Source: JACKJK01 sp046159835 | Lineage (GTDB): Bacteria > Pseudomonadota > Alphaproteobacteria > Rhizobiales > Tepidamorphaceae | Length of the DNA stretch: 64,000 nt | NCBI RefSeq assembly: GCF_046159835.1 | Contig: NZ_JBJXCY010000001.1 | Location: 1,776,887-1,840,886, forward strand | Reading direction: 5' to 3' | Program-made: the position numbers and the translations under genes | The notes under the pieces: model-generated | The model's input: the letters and a program-made list of their open reading frames with translations, nothing else | Databases searched by the model: none | What the model was told of the DNA's origin: nothing | Shown: one piece after another, positions 52,716 through 61,381 of the stretch | How the letters are laid out: the number at the start of each line of letters is the position of its first letter | Position numbering within the stretch: position 1 is the first letter of the stretch

Positions 52716-53278
52716 ATGATTTCAATGAGTTAGAGCCAACAATCTTGCTTGTCACACTAGCGTGTCAGCACATTGTCAGCAATTGATGTTACTTCCGGGG
52801 CCCAGCCGCACTTTGGGCAACGCACGCTATCGGCCCAAAGCCGCCGCTTGACTACCTTGTGGTCAACGTCCGCTTCGCGCCCCCATTGCGACCGTTCAGC
52901 CTGCTGCTTGAATTTCTCGGAAGTTGCCTTTTGTCAAATCAGATACGATGACTAGCTTGGGTCGGGGCGCAGAATAGCGGCATGGGGTTGGCCGATGGCT
53001 GGAAGCAGACATTCAGCCGCGAGATTTCGGCGTTGTGCCAAATCCAGAACTTCAAGCCTCCTTTCCTTCGCCTTAAATGAAGACCGCGGTTAGGCGAACT
53101 GGTATTTTCCGTGGACATTTCCAAGGACGCATAGATCAGTCGTGCCAAAGCGGGTAAACAAGCTGGACGGGGCCACTCTTCGCATACGGGCTGTGTAACT
53201 GCGGCCTAAGAGCAAACGTCTCGACACATCTTGCCCGCCGAATGCTTATGGTGAGCGGCGTGATTGGAAGGGGGCCCC
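52716..53278. other. 563-nt region without a confident gene; expected site of the retron msr-msd RNA
   Basis: No protein gene is convincing here. Inverted repeats I can see: CTTTGGGC/GCCCAAAG (52811-52818 with 52833-52840), TTCGCCT/AGGCGAA (53067-53073 with 53092-53098), and ACGGGGCC/GGCCCCGT (53167-53174 with 53273-53280). The last pair flanks about 100 nt and ends on the ribosome site of the reverse transcriptase. Retron RNA genes normally lie just upstream of the RT on the same strand, so one of these structures may belong to it, but I cannot draw the fold. Confidence 0.4.
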
Positions 53279-54859
53279 GTGCCATCGGCCGCTCGAATAT
53301 TCGGCAAGCTCTATTCCATAGATATCCCTGCCATGTTCTGCGATGAGAAGACGCTGCTCGCCCACCTTGATATCAGCCCAGCAGAGCTGAAGAAGATATG
53401 GTGGTACCGCCGCAAGATGTATCGACAGTTCTCGATCGCGAAAGGGCCCGGAAAGACGCGTATGATCTATGCGCCGGACCGTCGGCTAAAAATTCTGCAG
53501 CGCAAGCTCGCGCCTTTGCTGGGCCAGATATATAGGATCCGAAACCCAGTCCACGGCTTCGTGTTAGATCGTTCCGTCAAAACGAATGCTGAGGCTCATG
53601 GCGCGCGACGCTTCGTACTCAACTTGGACCTTCAGGACTTCTTCCCAACGATTACCGAGAACCGGATCGTGGGCCTGCTAACGTCCGTCGGTCTTGAACG
53701 TCGCGTTGCTGAGATCGTGGCGAGACTGGCTTGCTATGAAGGCCATCTTCCCCAGGGGGCACCGACGAGCCCAGTGCTGTCTAACATGATCTGTTATCGC
53801 CTCGATACGGAGCTCCTCCGCATCGCAAAGAGCGCGAGAGCGATCTATACCCGGTATGCGGACGACATCACATTCTCAGGTTATCAGCCTCCAGTCCCGC
53901 TTTTCGAAGTCGGTCCACCCGCGGTCGGGAAATTCTCCCCGGACTTGCTCGCGGCCACCTTGCGTGCGGCCGTCCAAGGCAACGGATTCACCATTAATCC
54001 GCATAAACTCCACTACGCTGACCGAAACTCGCGGCGCATCGTCACTGGCGTGAAAATCAATTCAGGGCTGAACGTTGATCGCCGTTACGTCCGCGACATC
54101 CGAGCGAAGCTCAACTCGATAGAGAAACATGGGCTCAAAGCCTCACAAGCAACATATGCTTCAAAAGGTGGCAAAGGCGATATCGGCTCTCACATTCGCG
54201 GAAAGATCGCATACGTCGCCCATTTGAAGGGGTTGGCGGATCCAGTCGTTCGGTCCTTGGCATTGCGATACAATCGGAGCTTCGCCGATCATCCCATGAA
54301 GATCACACCGACCGACAGTGAGCGGCGGGATAGGTCGGTTTGGATCGTCGAGCATTCCGGGAATGGAGGTGAGCAGGGTACCGCCTTTTTCCTGAGCGGT
54401 GTTGGGCTCGTCACGGCTGCTCATTGCGTGGAGGATCCGAAGGATCTGCTTATCTATCATCCAAGCACCCCGTCGAACCAAGCCCAGGTTTCGGTTCGCA
54501 AGCGATGCCAGCATCACGATCTGGCAATCCTCGACCACGCGATTAGTTCGAATGAGTTCTTCGAAATTGAAGCGGCGACGGCAGAGGTAGCGGTTGGTGA
54601 CGACGTCGTTGCCTACGGTTATCCGGGATATGGGCCTGGTGACGGTCTCAACGTTCGAGGTGGAAAGGTTACGTCCCTCCCTCGCAAGCACGCGATCGAT
54701 CGAGTGGAGGTGTCGCAAGAACTCAGTCAAGGCATGTCCGGAGGTCCTGTGTTGGATTCCAGTGGCAAAGTTGTTGGCGTCATTCACAAGGGTGGACCGA
54801 ACGAGGAGCGTCAAATCGCAACCGCCATCCACGAGTTGAAGAAGTGGGCGGCAAGCTAG
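53279..54859 (+). CDS. Retron-type reverse transcriptase fused to a trypsin-like serine protease
   Basis: A 526-residue fusion. I start it at GTG 53279 because GGAAGGGGG precedes it by 4 nt; an in-frame TTG at 53264 and ATG at 53333 are alternatives. The RT part (about 40-330) has the retron-typical NAEAH (103-107) and VTG (255-257) motifs, LDLQDFF (116-122), LPQGAPTSP and the catalytic YADD (193-196). The C-terminal part (about 350-526) is trypsin-like with His382 (TAAHCVED), Asp414 (HHDLAIL) and Ser487 (GMSGGPVLD), all intact. By family knowledge it should make msDNA from an upstream RNA and act in phage defence, with the protease as effector. That role is inference. It is convergent with the Abi gene, their stop codons overlapping. 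Confidence 0.9.
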   Translation: MPSAARIFGKLYSIDIPAMFCDEKTLLAHLDISPAELKKIWWYRRKMYRQFSIAKGPGKTRMIYAPDRRLKILQRKLAPLLGQIYRIRNPVHGFVLDRSVKTNAEAHGARRFVLNLDLQDFFPTITENRIVGLLTSVGLERRVAEIVARLACYEGHLPQGAPTSPVLSNMICYRLDTELLRIAKSARAIYTRYADDITFSGYQPPVPLFEVGPPAVGKFSPDLLAATLRAAVQGNGFTINPHKLHYADRNSRRIVTGVKINSGLNVDRRYVRDIRAKLNSIEKHGLKASQATYASKGGKGDIGSHIRGKIAYVAHLKGLADPVVRSLALRYNRSFADHPMKITPTDSERRDRSVWIVEHSGNGGEQGTAFFLSGVGLVTAAHCVEDPKDLLIYHPSTPSNQAQVSVRKRCQHHDLAILDHAISSNEFFEIEAATAEVAVGDDVVAYGYPGYGPGDGLNVRGGKVTSLPRKHAIDRVEVSQELSQGMSGGPVLDSSGKVVGVIHKGGPNEERQIATAIHELKKWAAS

Positions 54860-56070
54860 GGGGTTCCGCCTTTTCTTGCCGCCCATGTAGAAACCAGAAA
54901 TGTCGCCATCGTGCCGGACAGATTGACGGCGAGCTGAGCATGTCGGGCCGCAGGCTTTACCTTTTTTGGACCCGGACTGTGAGCGTCACTGATCTTGTTG
55001 CGCAGCGATCCCAACGATTCGACGACTGATTGGCAGCTGCCGAGAATCTGCTTGAAAACAGGCTCCGTGTGGCCGTCCGGAGCCAAATTCAGAATCTTCG
55101 CTAATTTCCGATAGAGGACTGGCAGGTCATCCTTCTCCTCATACGTCTCGCCAGCTTCGATGATGATCCACTTGCACACGTCCTCAAGCAGCGTTCTGGC
55201 CAGTGTGATCGCTCCTGCGGGATCGGTATCCCGACGGTCTAGCGCCTGAGTCCATCTGGAATGCACCGTGTCCGTGTCGAAGTCAGCGAGCGCCTCCGAG
55301 ATCGCGTCATCCGAGGGACTGCCGAAGGCTGCTGGCTGCACCTCGTAAACGGGACTGCCTGAGAGCCGCCGGGCAATGATCAGCCGATAGCCGTCATGGC
55401 GCAGGTGCTCATTGATAGCCGCCGCGAGATCGGCTTGAACCTCCCTCGATTGCGTGAGAGGGCTGCTGACTTCCTCCAGAAAGCAGAAGAATTGCCTTTG
55501 CGAGCATGTGAGATATCCCACGGCTTCCAACGTCTCCCGGTTATTCCAGTCGTTGTTCCGGACGATGGCGTTGAAGAGATCGTCATCCAACGTCGCTTCA
55601 GAACGGTTGTTGGAGAATGAAGAGACGACCGATGGCATATTTGTTGTCGGCCAAACGCGGCGAATGAATTCAATATCTTCGAACTCGGTACTGTACGGCC
55701 GATTATCGAAAAGCGTCATGATTCGGCGACGGGTGAGTTCGGAGACTGTGGCCTTCCCCGCTTCGTGCAGCTTGGCTAAGGCCTCGGCCACCTCGTAGGA
55801 GTCGACCTCTTCAAGAAGGCGTTGGGCAATCGGGATTAACTCCGCTGCCGATTTCTCGATCAGTCGCCGCTCTGCATACTTAAATTTGCTCTTGAATGAC
55901 TCATCGCGATCCCCATCTCGCAGTTGAAGACGGCTGCAGAGGGACGGCACCTCGTTGGCGCTGAAATCGGATATCGCACCAGCCAATACATTTCTAAGCT
56001 GCTTGACTGCCCCCGTCGGATACTGCTGCGCTGCTTGCTGTTTCACACCCCGGCACCCTTTCTCCCTCAT
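54856..56070 (-). CDS. Abortive infection family protein with C-terminal Abi_C domain
   Basis: A 404-residue protein. The C-terminal part (about 283-396: ALTLLED-type helix, WIIIEAGETYEEKDDLP, GSLRNKISDAH) matches the Abi_C domain of AbiJ-like proteins. R357-N358 and H364 form the Rx6H pattern of HEPN ribonucleases, so RNA cleavage is plausible. The N-terminal part is helical and unassigned. It overlaps the RT-protease gene by 4 nt at the stops (CTAG). Its ATG is only about 5 nt from the left end of an IS6 element, so its native promoter, and perhaps a few N-terminal codons, may be lost. Confidence 0.78.
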   Translation of the reverse strand: MREKGCRGVKQQAAQQYPTGAVKQLRNVLAGAISDFSANEVPSLCSRLQLRDGDRDESFKSKFKYAERRLIEKSAAELIPIAQRLLEEVDSYEVAEALAKLHEAGKATVSELTRRRIMTLFDNRPYSTEFEDIEFIRRVWPTTNMPSVVSSFSNNRSEATLDDDLFNAIVRNNDWNNRETLEAVGYLTCSQRQFFCFLEEVSSPLTQSREVQADLAAAINEHLRHDGYRLIIARRLSGSPVYEVQPAAFGSPSDDAISEALADFDTDTVHSRWTQALDRRDTDPAGAITLARTLLEDVCKWIIIEAGETYEEKDDLPVLYRKLAKILNLAPDGHTEPVFKQILGSCQSVVESLGSLRNKISDAHSPGPKKVKPAARHAQLAVNLSGTMATFLVSTWAARKGGTP

Positions 56071-56074
56071 TTAT

Positions 56075-56890
56075 GTGCTGTCAGACAAAACAAAAAAGTC
56101 TCAGATCAATCCGCGACGTGCCTTTGCTCAGGCAGCGAAGAGCTGCCGCCACTCGGCTAGCGCCGCGGCTCGGTTCAGCTTGAAATTGTCTCTGCTGTAG
56201 AGGTGGCGTTCCTTATTGAAGTGGTTGTGGATCGAGGAGTGAACGGCGGCGAATTTTTGCAAACTTCGCATCCGCCTGAAGCGGGTCATTGCTCGTTCTC
56301 TTCGTCGGAACGGAAGGTGTGAGTTCTCAACTCTGTTGTTGAGATAGCGGCCCGTTTGCTGCCGCTCGGCGTTGCCGAGTTCGCGCATCGCTGCACCGTA
56401 GGACCGCAGTTTGTCGGTAACGATCGCTTCTGGCCGACCGTGTCGTTTGAGCAATTTCCTGGGGAATTTCAACGCTGCCTTACGGTCGCGGCGTTTCGAG
56501 AGGAACGCTTCGAGCACCTCGCCTTCGTGGTTGACGGTACGCCACAGATAGCGCGTCTCGCCGTTGATCTTCACGAACACTTCGTCCAAATGCCACCGCC
56601 AGTGGGTCATCGAGCGCATCCGTTCGACCCGGCGCTGACGGATCTCAGCAGCGAACATCGGGCCAATTCTGTTCCACCAATAGCGCACCGTCTCGTGGCT
56701 GATATCCATCCCGCGCTCGTGTAGCAGGTCCTCGACGTTTCTCAGCGACAGCGGGAAACGGATGTACATCATTACTGCCAGGCGGATGATCTCAGGGCTC
56801 GTCTTGAAGTGCCGAAAAGGGTTCGATGTGCTCATACTGTGAGGCTAGGCCGACCCCTGACCCGCCTCAACTAGTTTCCTCTGACAATGC
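56075..56890 (-). mobile_element. IS6-family insertion sequence (about 816 bp)
   Basis: The transposase gene at 56128-56835 is bounded by imperfect inverted ends: TGTCAGACAAAAC at the left (56079-56091) and its near-complement read from the right, TGTCAGAGGAAAC (56874-56886). The exact tips are uncertain by a few bases. I see no 8-bp target duplication: the flanks differ, which suggests a later deletion or IS-IS recombination. Confidence 0.72.
56128..56835 (-). CDS. IS6-family DDE transposase
   Basis: A 235-residue transposase. An N-terminal helix-turn-helix region (about 12-57, with SLRNVEDLLHERG) precedes the catalytic core with D84 (WHLDEVFVKI), D141 (IVTDKLRSYG) and E170 (NNRVENSH). The C-terminal NHFNKERHLYSRDNFKLNRA is typical of the alphaproteobacterial branch. 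The gene is complete and looks functional. Confidence 0.95.
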   Translation of the reverse strand: MSTSNPFRHFKTSPEIIRLAVMMYIRFPLSLRNVEDLLHERGMDISHETVRYWWNRIGPMFAAEIRQRRVERMRSMTHWRWHLDEVFVKINGETRYLWRTVNHEGEVLEAFLSKRRDRKAALKFPRKLLKRHGRPEAIVTDKLRSYGAAMRELGNAERQQTGRYLNNRVENSHLPFRRRERAMTRFRRMRSLQKFAAVHSSIHNHFNKERHLYSRDNFKLNRAAALAEWRQLFAA

Positions 56891-56938
56891 CGTTGCGGAC
56901 AAAGCGGGTGACGATAACTGGCTCACACATTCTGTGCG

Positions 56939-59900
56939 TTATCTATCGAACTCCTCATTTAGCTTGCGCAGTCGGCCGGAAGAGGGAATTGCATTGGCAA
57001 GGACGCCCATCTGTTCTTCATCAAGCTTGCCCAAGACCTCGTCATTGCGTTCGAGCGCCCTTAAGCCACCCAGATCGGCTATTTGCCGGGTCACAGAGTC
57101 CAACTCTCCTCCCGTCAACGAGGGAAGAGATAGAATCATATGTTTCGCCAACTCGCTCTTGGCGCTCGTCGAAGTGCACGCCTGCCCGATCTGAGCCAGC
57201 CGTTCGACAAGCGCAGTTCTCGTCTTCGTTCGCTCCGTGTCCTTCAGCAATGCTTCAACTGAAGCCGGAGAGCTCGCAATTTCTGCGTCTACGACGTGTA
57301 CAAGAATCCGGTTCCGTTGCTCATCGTTCAGGCCATCATCGGCAAGAAAATCTATCGCAAACTGCGGATCACTGGCGGAAATAGCCGAAATCCAGAATTC
57401 GAGTGCACCATCGGGTCTTTCAAACAGTGGCACAGGTGACGAGCCAAGGATAAGTCTAGCCGCTTCGAGCCGTTTGTCCTCGTCGAAAGCCTTCGATGTA
57501 GCGGCCAATAACGAGGACAGATCGCCATTCTGCAAATCCTGCGCCTGGGGCTGTATGAGAATATTCGTTACATTCGCAGGCGTCAGGATCGTTGTTACGA
57601 AACTGGACAATGCTGAAACACGGCCCGGCACTGTACTCCACACGAGCGGCGTGACGTCCGCTATTCCTTGATTGCTTCCCGCATCCGACAGACCTCGCAC
57701 TGCCATGTCGCAAACTGATTCATATACGTCACCGATCCCCTTGTTGCCGGGTTGCTCGCGAATGAACTGACATGCCCTTACCACTATATCATCCGGCCTA
57801 TAGTCGCCGATTTGTTCATTCGGCTTAGGCCATACGCCGATCATGCACCGATGAACGACGACATATGGCTTGGGCGTGCCGACCGCATTTGCAAGCAACG
57901 GGGTCAATATCTGCGCAACCTTCCCATTAGCAGCAAATTTGAACAAGTTCGATGAAATCGGCAGGAATTGACGCAGATAGGCTGGGGTGTTGTGCATCGC
58001 GTTGATTCGATCCAATTGCCGCACAAGATGATCCCCAAGCGGAGCCTCTGACCATGCGACGTCCGGCATGCTCTTCACGAGCGCGCTATAACCCTCGACA
58101 GATTCTTCAACTGGCGCGTCCGTGTTTATTATCTCATCCATCTTGACCACGAGCTGGTTGTTTGCAGCTTCGTCAATTGATCCGAAATTGCGCCCCAGAT
58201 AGTCTAAAATGCCTTTCGGCTGCGTGGAGATTTCCTTCTTGCTGAGTTCGGAAATAATCCGGTCCCAAGATACCTTCGCCTGCCTCTTCAACAGGTCCAG
58301 TGTGCGAACAGCAAATTGCTCCCGCAAATCATCTTTAGCCCATTGCAGAACGAGTTTTTCTAGCGCTTCTGCCGTTGTCAGGTCGATATCCGCGCACCAC
58401 TCCGCAGTCAGATCGTTAAATTTGGTCGCGCCCTCGCCCGCCTCGAGCGGCCAAGTTTTCCCATCTTCCATCTCATTGCTGAGACGGTTGGCGAACGCGA
58501 TGAGAAACGCCCGTCGTTGATCCGGATTAGCCAGATCGCTGTAGAGTGCAGCATCGGCCCACGCGGTCGCAGCCGCCGACTGAGGTTGGACGCCTACGAG
58601 CCGAGTAAGTTGGTTCCACAGCACATCACGCTCTTGCTGTCCGAGCTTCGCAGTGTCAGCGAGTATCGAAGAAATTTTCGGGAGGACGGCGGCTGTAAAT
58701 TCGGTAGTGGTCACTGGCCCTTCGAGTTCACCGATGGCTTGATCTGAGTAGTCAGTCCCAAGATATTCCGGAAGAAGACTACGATGCCTGTCTACCCACG
58801 CCTCAAGTTCGGTGAATGGCAATGTCTGCGATTCGGTTCCGAGGCGGATTTCACGTTTCAACAGCCAACCCCTGAGCATGGTGTCCGCACTGGCAGATAG
58901 GCCGTTGGACTCTTTTACGTCCAAGGCTAAATCGACTGTGTCCCTGACAGCGCCTATCACCTCATCTAGGTTGGGTTCGCCACCTGTGGCCAGACGCCAA
59001 TTCAACGGCTCTAAATTCAAGAGATCAGCGATAAACCTTTCGGCAATGTCCCGTCGATCCTCGGCAGTTGCGCCTTCGATGATCTGCTGGGCGCGCCCTG
59101 GCTGGATGTTCATACGAACGGCCTTAAGCGCTGCCATTTGTCGTATTAGCGGAGACAGAATTCTGCGTCTCCGCTCCATAGGTATACGGTCTACCAAGGC
59201 GGCCAAAACCCGCGCGGCGCTGGTGCGGCGCGCCTCGGTTTCCTGCGGCAAAGCCTCGCCAAAATCCTCGAGCAGCAGAGTATCTTCGTCCGTTAGGGGT
59301 TTGTCGTCTAAATTCCGTCCAAACGCTTCAAGCACGCCCATAACATCGCCGGACACGAGGCTGTCAAAGACAGCAGCCGCTCTATCGCCGAACTTCCGTG
59401 TGATCGGGTCTTCAGCAAGCCGCAGCAGCGGCTGCAACACGACGGGCCACCGCAGGTCTGCCAGACTGGAAAGATAACGTCTGAGCTTTCTATGATCGGC
59501 CCGCACTTCGCCGGTGAGAATGCCGTCCTTGTCTACAACGAGGAAGTCCTTGAGTAGTTCGCGTGCCTGTGGCGCCAGTTCCGATGGTAACTTGCCGCCA
59601 AATACTGCGCTGCGGAACTCCTGTATGATTTCGGGGCGGTTCTGCACCGCATCGTAGAAGTCGGGAAAATCGACGCGAAGCACGCACAATGCGGCCAATG
59701 ACAGCGGATGGTCGGTAACAGCGCCTTTGTGCAATTCACCGGGTGCATTGGAACCAACACCGTTGCGTTCGCGCAGGCTGGCAATCCACCACGACTGTAT
59801 GAAGGCATTCAAAAGCTGAATGGCGTTTCGTGGGCTTTGCACATCGACATGGATCAGTCGATCTATTACGTCTTCAAGAGCTACATTCCGCTTTTTGAGA

Positions 59901-61009
59901 TCAGTCGCTACGTTCTCTATCGCTTGGAGCTTCTTCAGTGCAAAATCGCGCATGTCCAGTTTTGGAAACTGCGGGATTTCCAACCGAAACTGAAACAGGC
60001 GGTCAAGATACCGGCGTGCATCGCCGCGCGAAAATACCGCGCCCGGCAAGTCAGAACTGCCGAGCCCGCTTCGCCGCTTGATCGCTTCCGCGATCTTGTC
60101 CTCGTCGCATGAAATGACAAAAACAACACCGAAGCCGTTTTCCGACGTGTTAAATGGCAACTCAAGAAACGTGCGGATGGCGTCGAGACCGGCCACCATT
60201 TCCGGTGCCGACAGTCGGTCCAGATCGTCGACAAAGACAACCAGCCGTTCGCATTTCCGGCCGGCGCCCTTTCTGAATTTGTTGATCTGCTCCGTTAGTA
60301 AGTGCTCGTATTCTTCCGCCGAGGTCGCGGGAAACGAAACCGACGTTTGCGGCAGAAACCGCGCTGGTGAGCGAACGCGGAGGTCAACGATGTTCCTTGC
60401 GAACCAACCTGTCAGGCCTATCGCTGCCAGGGTAACCCACACTACTGACTGGTGGCCCGTCATCCCGGTCGACCATACAAAGAGCGCTGTGATCGCCGCC
60501 GCTGCGAGAAAGAGCAGCAACAATACGACCGCACTGCCGATGATCTGGCCAAACGACTCGCCAAACCATTCTAGAAACGACCGCCGTTCATGGGTAACTT
60601 TGTTGATCTGCTCAAACAGACGTTGTCGTAGAGCGTTCTCGTCGCCACCGAGCTGTTTGAACGCTTCCCGTAGCAGTGCGCGCTTCAAGTCCTGCTCACC
60701 GCCAAAACGCCACGCATTGAACGTGATGACATGAATATGATCGATCCGGCGGTTGCCGACCGATTCGGTCTTGTCATCTTCCAGATCTCGCCGATACAGA
60801 GCCTTGATTGAACTCTTACCGGTCCCCCACGGCCCTAGCAGCCCGACGCTGAACGGCGGTCTGTTTGTGGGCGCCTCGACCAGATCCCTCAACGCCTCCG
60901 CGTAGTCTTGATGTCCGAACGCGTCCGCTCTGCGATCCTCCAATTCCTTGTCGAGGATGCTGGGCATTGCCCTTGGCGGAACAATCTTTTGCTTAGGGGG
61001 TTTATTCAT
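56939..61009 (-). CDS. KAP-family P-loop NTPase with membrane segments
   Basis: A 1356-residue protein from ATG 61009 (MNKPPKQK); a TTG at 61084 would add 25 residues. Walker A is GPWGTGKSS (about 59-67), then HVITFNAWRFGG. Two hydrophobic segments (about 155-178 and 189-206) sit inside the NTPase domain, as in KAP ATPases. Walker B is LVVFVDDLDRL (about 256-266), followed by VVFVISCDEDKI. The remaining 900 or so residues are helical with no motif I recognise. KAP NTPases occur in several phage-exclusion systems (PifA, QatA). A defence role here is inferred from position only. Codon use is less GC-biased than in the core genes. Confidence 0.85.
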   Translation of the reverse strand: MNKPPKQKIVPPRAMPSILDKELEDRRADAFGHQDYAEALRDLVEAPTNRPPFSVGLLGPWGTGKSSIKALYRRDLEDDKTESVGNRRIDHIHVITFNAWRFGGEQDLKRALLREAFKQLGGDENALRQRLFEQINKVTHERRSFLEWFGESFGQIIGSAVVLLLLFLAAAAITALFVWSTGMTGHQSVVWVTLAAIGLTGWFARNIVDLRVRSPARFLPQTSVSFPATSAEEYEHLLTEQINKFRKGAGRKCERLVVFVDDLDRLSAPEMVAGLDAIRTFLELPFNTSENGFGVVFVISCDEDKIAEAIKRRSGLGSSDLPGAVFSRGDARRYLDRLFQFRLEIPQFPKLDMRDFALKKLQAIENVATDLKKRNVALEDVIDRLIHVDVQSPRNAIQLLNAFIQSWWIASLRERNGVGSNAPGELHKGAVTDHPLSLAALCVLRVDFPDFYDAVQNRPEIIQEFRSAVFGGKLPSELAPQARELLKDFLVVDKDGILTGEVRADHRKLRRYLSSLADLRWPVVLQPLLRLAEDPITRKFGDRAAAVFDSLVSGDVMGVLEAFGRNLDDKPLTDEDTLLLEDFGEALPQETEARRTSAARVLAALVDRIPMERRRRILSPLIRQMAALKAVRMNIQPGRAQQIIEGATAEDRRDIAERFIADLLNLEPLNWRLATGGEPNLDEVIGAVRDTVDLALDVKESNGLSASADTMLRGWLLKREIRLGTESQTLPFTELEAWVDRHRSLLPEYLGTDYSDQAIGELEGPVTTTEFTAAVLPKISSILADTAKLGQQERDVLWNQLTRLVGVQPQSAAATAWADAALYSDLANPDQRRAFLIAFANRLSNEMEDGKTWPLEAGEGATKFNDLTAEWCADIDLTTAEALEKLVLQWAKDDLREQFAVRTLDLLKRQAKVSWDRIISELSKKEISTQPKGILDYLGRNFGSIDEAANNQLVVKMDEIINTDAPVEESVEGYSALVKSMPDVAWSEAPLGDHLVRQLDRINAMHNTPAYLRQFLPISSNLFKFAANGKVAQILTPLLANAVGTPKPYVVVHRCMIGVWPKPNEQIGDYRPDDIVVRACQFIREQPGNKGIGDVYESVCDMAVRGLSDAGSNQGIADVTPLVWSTVPGRVSALSSFVTTILTPANVTNILIQPQAQDLQNGDLSSLLAATSKAFDEDKRLEAARLILGSSPVPLFERPDGALEFWISAISASDPQFAIDFLADDGLNDEQRNRILVHVVDAEIASSPASVEALLKDTERTKTRTALVERLAQIGQACTSTSAKSELAKHMILSLPSLTGGELDSVTRQIADLGGLRALERNDEVLGKLDEEQMGVLANAIPSSGRLRKLNEEFDR

Positions 61010-61381
61010 AAAAGCGCTTCTGTCGTCTGATACCAGTTTGGCAAAATGGAGCAATAGTATTGCCTCAATACCACAGTTGAACAACTCAGTTATGCCGACA
61101 GATATTTTGAACGTCGTCTTTCCACCGCTCTTGGCTCAAAGGCCGACGGTCCCCTCGCGGCCTGAATCGGACGTTCGTCACCACACGTCGAGAGTCCACT
61201 TCCCACCCAAACTAGCCATTTAATTTCCACTCAAAATCCACGCCCTAGAGTATCGTTAAAAACTCCGATGGAGCTGTCCGCGAATTGTAGCTTCTCAAAC
61301 TTGTTTGCAGTTCTGCAAAGAAGGCTATGAACGCGGTGAATAAATGTTGGTCAGCAATTTTCCTAAAGCTGATCAATCCGG
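61010..61381. other. 372-nt gap between the KAP gene and nosR
   Basis: Divergent spacer with A/T-rich stretches, no convincing gene. A TGATCAA half-site lies at 61370-61376, but I do not see a full FNR/NNR dyad or a clear sigma70 promoter, so control of nosR is unresolved. Confidence 0.5.

Noticed and set aside
61370..61376. FNR/NNR box before nosR
   Set aside because: Only one half-site (TGATCAA) is seen, inside the ribosome-site region, with no matching partner.
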